A stretch of 64,000 nucleotides of DNA from Sphingomonas sp. SUN039 (GTDB lineage Bacteria > Pseudomonadota > Alphaproteobacteria > Sphingomonadales > Sphingomonadaceae). The stretch covers positions 3,392,001 through 3,456,000 of the forward strand of contig NZ_CP096972.1 of NCBI RefSeq assembly GCF_024758725.1, in the 5' to 3' direction. Under the pieces are notes generated by a model, which worked only from the letters and a program-made list of their open reading frames with translations, made no database searches and had not been told where the DNA came from. Every line of letters starts with the position of its first letter. The first letter of the stretch is position 1. This document shows, piece by piece, positions 61,901 through 64,000 of the stretch. A program made the translations under genes and the position numbers.

Positions 61901-62346
61901 GCGCATCCTTCGCCGAAGCCATGCCCAACATGCTGCGCCACGCGGGCGAATGGCAAGGCATCTATCGCCACGTCAGCCGCGATTTCGAACTGGTCGATCA
62001 ACACCGTATGTGGACGAAGTGCGAATTTCCCGCGGACGGACCCTATGCCTATATCCAGTCGAACCGCCTGACATGGGCCGACGGCCGCACCGAGGAGCGA
62101 AGTTTCGGCGGGGCGTTCCGCAACGGCGTGCTCCGCTGGGACACCCACCGGTTCAGCGGTACCGGCTGGGAAACCCATGGCGGTGTCGTGATGCTCCGCC
62201 TCGATCGCAAAGACGTTGCGGATGCCTATTTCACCGAAATGATCGAACTGAGCGCCGACGGCAACAGCCGTGCTCGGACATGGCAATGGTTCGAAGGCGG
62301 ACAGCCCGTGCGACGGACGCTCTGCGATGAATGGCGCGTCGCGTAA
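61897..62346 (+). CDS. DUF3598-like protein, second copy
   Basis: ATG 61897 overlaps the VOC stop, giving 149 residues. It starts AEAMPNMLRHAGEWQGIYRH, then TKCEFPADGPYAYIQSNRLT followed by WADGRTEERSFGGAFRNG. ADAYFTEMIELSADGNSRAR and TWQWFEGGQPVRRT are collinear with the first copy at 55522-56016. The two share layout but have clearly diverged, which fits an ancient duplication split between the two arms. Confidence 0.72.
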   Translation: MSASFAEAMPNMLRHAGEWQGIYRHVSRDFELVDQHRMWTKCEFPADGPYAYIQSNRLTWADGRTEERSFGGAFRNGVLRWDTHRFSGTGWETHGGVVMLRLDRKDVADAYFTEMIELSADGNSRARTWQWFEGGQPVRRTLCDEWRVA

Positions 62347-62433
62347 AATTCGCCGCAGATGAACCGTTGTTCATTGCACGGCCATGTTGTGTCACTAACT
62401 GTAACGCTATCGGAACAAGCGGTGGGGGCGAGA

Positions 62434-62643
62434 ATGACGAAGCGCAGGCGGGGATTGGCCGTTATCTTTGCAGCTATTGCTCTGGTTGTCGCTTCGAACA
62501 ACGGCGGTGCGCAATTGAAGGTCGCACTCGAGGATCGAGCCGATCCCAATCCGCGTCAGGTTTCGCTGGGCGTCGAACTTGCCGGGCTGTGCCTCGGCGT
62601 GGTGATCAGCTGGAGCAACCGCCTTCGCGGCGACGTCGGCTGA
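62434..62643 (+). CDS. Small hydrophobic protein of unknown function
   Basis: ATG 62434 gives 69 residues; I preferred it because the longer frame from 62359 starts with an unlikely N-terminus and this ATG is preceded by gtgggggcga. It has a hydrophobic helix at residues 6-22 (RRGLAVIFAAIALVVASN), a polar middle, and a second one (VELAGLCLGVVISW). It lies 87 bp after the plus arm and is convergent with the GntR gene. Nothing more can be said. Confidence 0.5.
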   Translation: MTKRRRGLAVIFAAIALVVASNNGGAQLKVALEDRADPNPRQVSLGVELAGLCLGVVISWSNRLRGDVG

Positions 62644-62674
62644 ACACGCGTAGCCGTTTCACAGATGGTCATTG

Positions 62675-63370
62675 TTACGGCAGGGCGGCAGCCATGTCGT
62701 CGAGCGCGAGGCGCAGCAATTCCTCCATGGCGTGGCGGGCGCCCTCCCCATCGTTGGCGGCAATCGCGTCGAACACCGCGATATGTTCGGGCAGGGGATC
62801 GCGCGGCAGAGCCACACGCTGCTGCTTGAACCGGGTCGTCCAGCGGACCGCCGCACCGACCGAACTCGCCAGCGATGCCAGCGCGTCGTTATGCGTGGCC
62901 TCCAGCACCGAGCGGTGAAATTGCTGGTCGGCTGCCCGGCCGTCCTCGGAGGAAAGGCCGTGATGCGCCATCGATGCCAGCGAATCCTGCATTGCCGCGA
63001 TCTGCGCTTCGGTCCGCCGCTGCGCTGCGAGCGACGCGGCGGCAGGCTCGATAATGCCGCGTAACTCGAACAGGCCTTTGACGAACTGCTCGTCCGGTTC
63101 GCCCGAGAAGGTCCAGGCGAGTACATCGGGATCTAGCAGGGTCCATCGCGCACGGGCCGTGACATGCGTGCCGGCACGCGGTCTGCTTTCGAGCAGCCCT
63201 TTGGCCACGAGAATGCGGATGGCTTCGCGATAGGGGGTGCGCGACACGCCGAGCGCTAACGCCTGTTCGATCTCGCCATCGAGCGCGTCGCCGGGCCGGT
63301 AGGCACCGCTCAGGATCGCGCTGCCCAGCTGGCGGGCAATCGCTTGGTGCAGGCGCTCAGCCCTTGCCAT
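62675..63370 (-). CDS. GntR family transcriptional regulator, FCD subfamily
   Basis: The protein has 231 residues. The winged helix lies at about residues 8-75: HQAIARQLGSAILSGAYRPG then LGVSRTPYREAIRILVAKGL. The FCD ligand-binding domain follows, with FELRGIIEPAAASLAAQRRT and DQQFHRSVLEATHNDALASL, which has the D-x3-H and H metal-ligand spacing. It is 12 bp downstream of the galactose-dehydrogenase-like gene on the same strand, so it may be regulated with sugar genes; the palindrome at 57411-57428 is a possible target. Confidence 0.92.
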   Translation of the reverse strand: MARAERLHQAIARQLGSAILSGAYRPGDALDGEIEQALALGVSRTPYREAIRILVAKGLLESRPRAGTHVTARARWTLLDPDVLAWTFSGEPDEQFVKGLFELRGIIEPAAASLAAQRRTEAQIAAMQDSLASMAHHGLSSEDGRAADQQFHRSVLEATHNDALASLASSVGAAVRWTTRFKQQRVALPRDPLPEHIAVFDAIAANDGEGARHAMEELLRLALDDMAAALP

Positions 63371-63382
63371 AGTGTGGAGCGC

Positions 63383-64000
63383 TCATGCGTCGAACGGGGC
63401 GACGATGCGGTTGGTCCCACGCAGGAAAGCGTCGGCGACCAACTGCAATGGGGCGAGATCGACGTCGCTCTTCCCTTCGTCGACCAGCTCGACGAAGCGG
63501 CGGTAAAGACCGGGATATTCGGCTTCGGGTCCGGTGTCCTGAACAACGCCGTCAATCGTGAGCGCATTGCCGCCGTGCGACAGGCATAGCGCTTCGCCAT
63601 CGGCCTCGATCCTTATGTCCCAAGTTTGCGGGCCGGTCTGCCGCCAGTCGAATTCGGCAGCCACCGGCACGCCTCCCGCTGTCGCCATGGCTAGGCGCGC
63701 GGCAATGGGGGCGTGCCGGTTGGCGGGGGTTTCGAGTTCGGCGTCGATCAGGCGCACCGGCTCGCCGATCACTTCGGTCAGGATCGACAGGGCATTGATC
63801 CCGGGGTCGAACACGCCGAAGCCGCCTGCTTCCCAGATCCAGTCCTGCCCCGGATGCCAGTGACGGACATCTTCCTTCCAGGTGATGACAACCTGCTGGA
63901 TCCGGCGTGCGGCGATCCATGCCTTGGCCGTCGCCACTGCCGAAGCATGGCGCGAATGCCACCCGGCAAACAGGGTGGTGCCCCGGTGCGCCGCCAGTGC
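63383..64000 (-). CDS. Gfo/Idh/MocA oxidoreductase, galactose 1-dehydrogenase-like (partial)
   Basis: The frame is open from the window edge to the stop at 63383; 205 residues are visible, the C-terminal two thirds. GTTLFAGWHSRHASAVATAK and VVITWKEDVRHWHPGQDWIW, with EAGGFGVFDPGINALSILTE, are the substrate-binding region of galactose/arabinose 1-dehydrogenases. FDWRQTGPQTWDIRIEADGE then follows. The NAD-binding N-terminus lies outside. It would oxidise an aldose to its lactone, independent of the imide cluster. Confidence 0.83.
   Translation of the reverse strand, partial: ALAAHRGTTLFAGWHSRHASAVATAKAWIAARRIQQVVITWKEDVRHWHPGQDWIWEAGGFGVFDPGINALSILTEVIGEPVRLIDAELETPANRHAPIAARLAMATAGGVPVAAEFDWRQTGPQTWDIRIEADGEALCLSHGGNALTIDGVVQDTGPEAEYPGLYRRFVELVDEGKSDVDLAPLQLVADAFLRGTNRIVAPFDA

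Overview
The window looks like a chromosome segment from a sphingomonad-type alphaproteobacterium (Sphingomonadaceae). GC content is high throughout, GTG starts are frequent, and gene families common in that group are present (DUF3597, the paired beta-helix/diheme cytochrome proteins, a TonB receptor, a galactose 1-dehydrogenase type oxidoreductase). This is inferred from gene content; there is no rRNA or other taxonomic marker.

Layout. (1) 1-341: C-terminal end of the error-prone polymerase DnaE2. (2) 492-6488, plus strand: a six-gene MoxR/DUF58 operon (DUF4129, DUF4350, MoxR AAA+, DUF58, SpoIIM, RDD), mostly with overlapping stop and start codons. (3) 6748-32925, all on the minus strand: a 26 kb, 19-gene extracellular contractile injection system (eCIS, Afp/PVC-like). 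It reads from an unknown small beta-rich protein through sheath, tube, zinc-ribbon assembly protein, disordered protein, Pvc16, AAA+ ATPase, small protein, a 1194-residue DUF4157 candidate effector, Pvc7-like adaptor, LysM-like protein, hub, spike, PAAR, gp25, two large baseplate proteins and a tail-protein-I-like protein to a 1238-residue DUF6519/beta-helix protein. It starts about 325 bp from a tRNA-Glu gene. (4) 33250-48721: tRNA-Glu and mixed housekeeping and envelope genes (VOC, recJ, a CshA-like surface protein, glpX, hom, a 2OG-Fe(II) oxygenase, DUF3597, TonB receptor, mtnP, diheme cytochrome, beta-helix protein, DUF2147). A decayed toxin tail with its putative immunity gene sits inside this part. 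(5) 48715-62346: a divergent catabolic cluster. The minus arm has an alpha/beta hydrolase, a DUF3598-like protein, LeuC- and LeuD-type dehydratase subunits, an HMG-CoA-lyase-family enzyme, a CoA-transferase, an FAD reductase, a flavin reductase and an enoyl-CoA hydratase. The plus arm has an isochorismatase-type amidase, two polysaccharide-deacetylase-fold hydrolases, an aldehyde dehydrogenase, a VOC protein and a second DUF3598-like protein. (6) 62434-64000: a small membrane protein, a GntR/FCD regulator and a truncated galactose 1-dehydrogenase-like gene.

How the genes work together. The eCIS genes form a translationally coupled operon with ten exact 4-bp stop/start overlaps. It has one sheath gene, one tube gene and no recognisable tape-measure protein. 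Its DUF4157 protein is compositionally mosaic and carries a possible nuclease-like D...ExK motif. The divergent cluster fits, as inference, degradation of a cyclic imide or a related N-heterocycle: ring opening by the deacetylase-fold enzymes, deamidation by the isochorismatase, hydration of a maleate- or citraconate-like diacid by LeuCD, then CoA activation and lyase cleavage. An 18-bp perfect palindrome lies between the two arms.

A 119-120 bp palindromic element occurs twice inside coding sequence. One copy adds a tail to the LeuC-type protein and the other adds exactly 40 in-frame codons to the alpha/beta hydrolase. This resembles the protein-coding palindromic elements described in Rickettsia.
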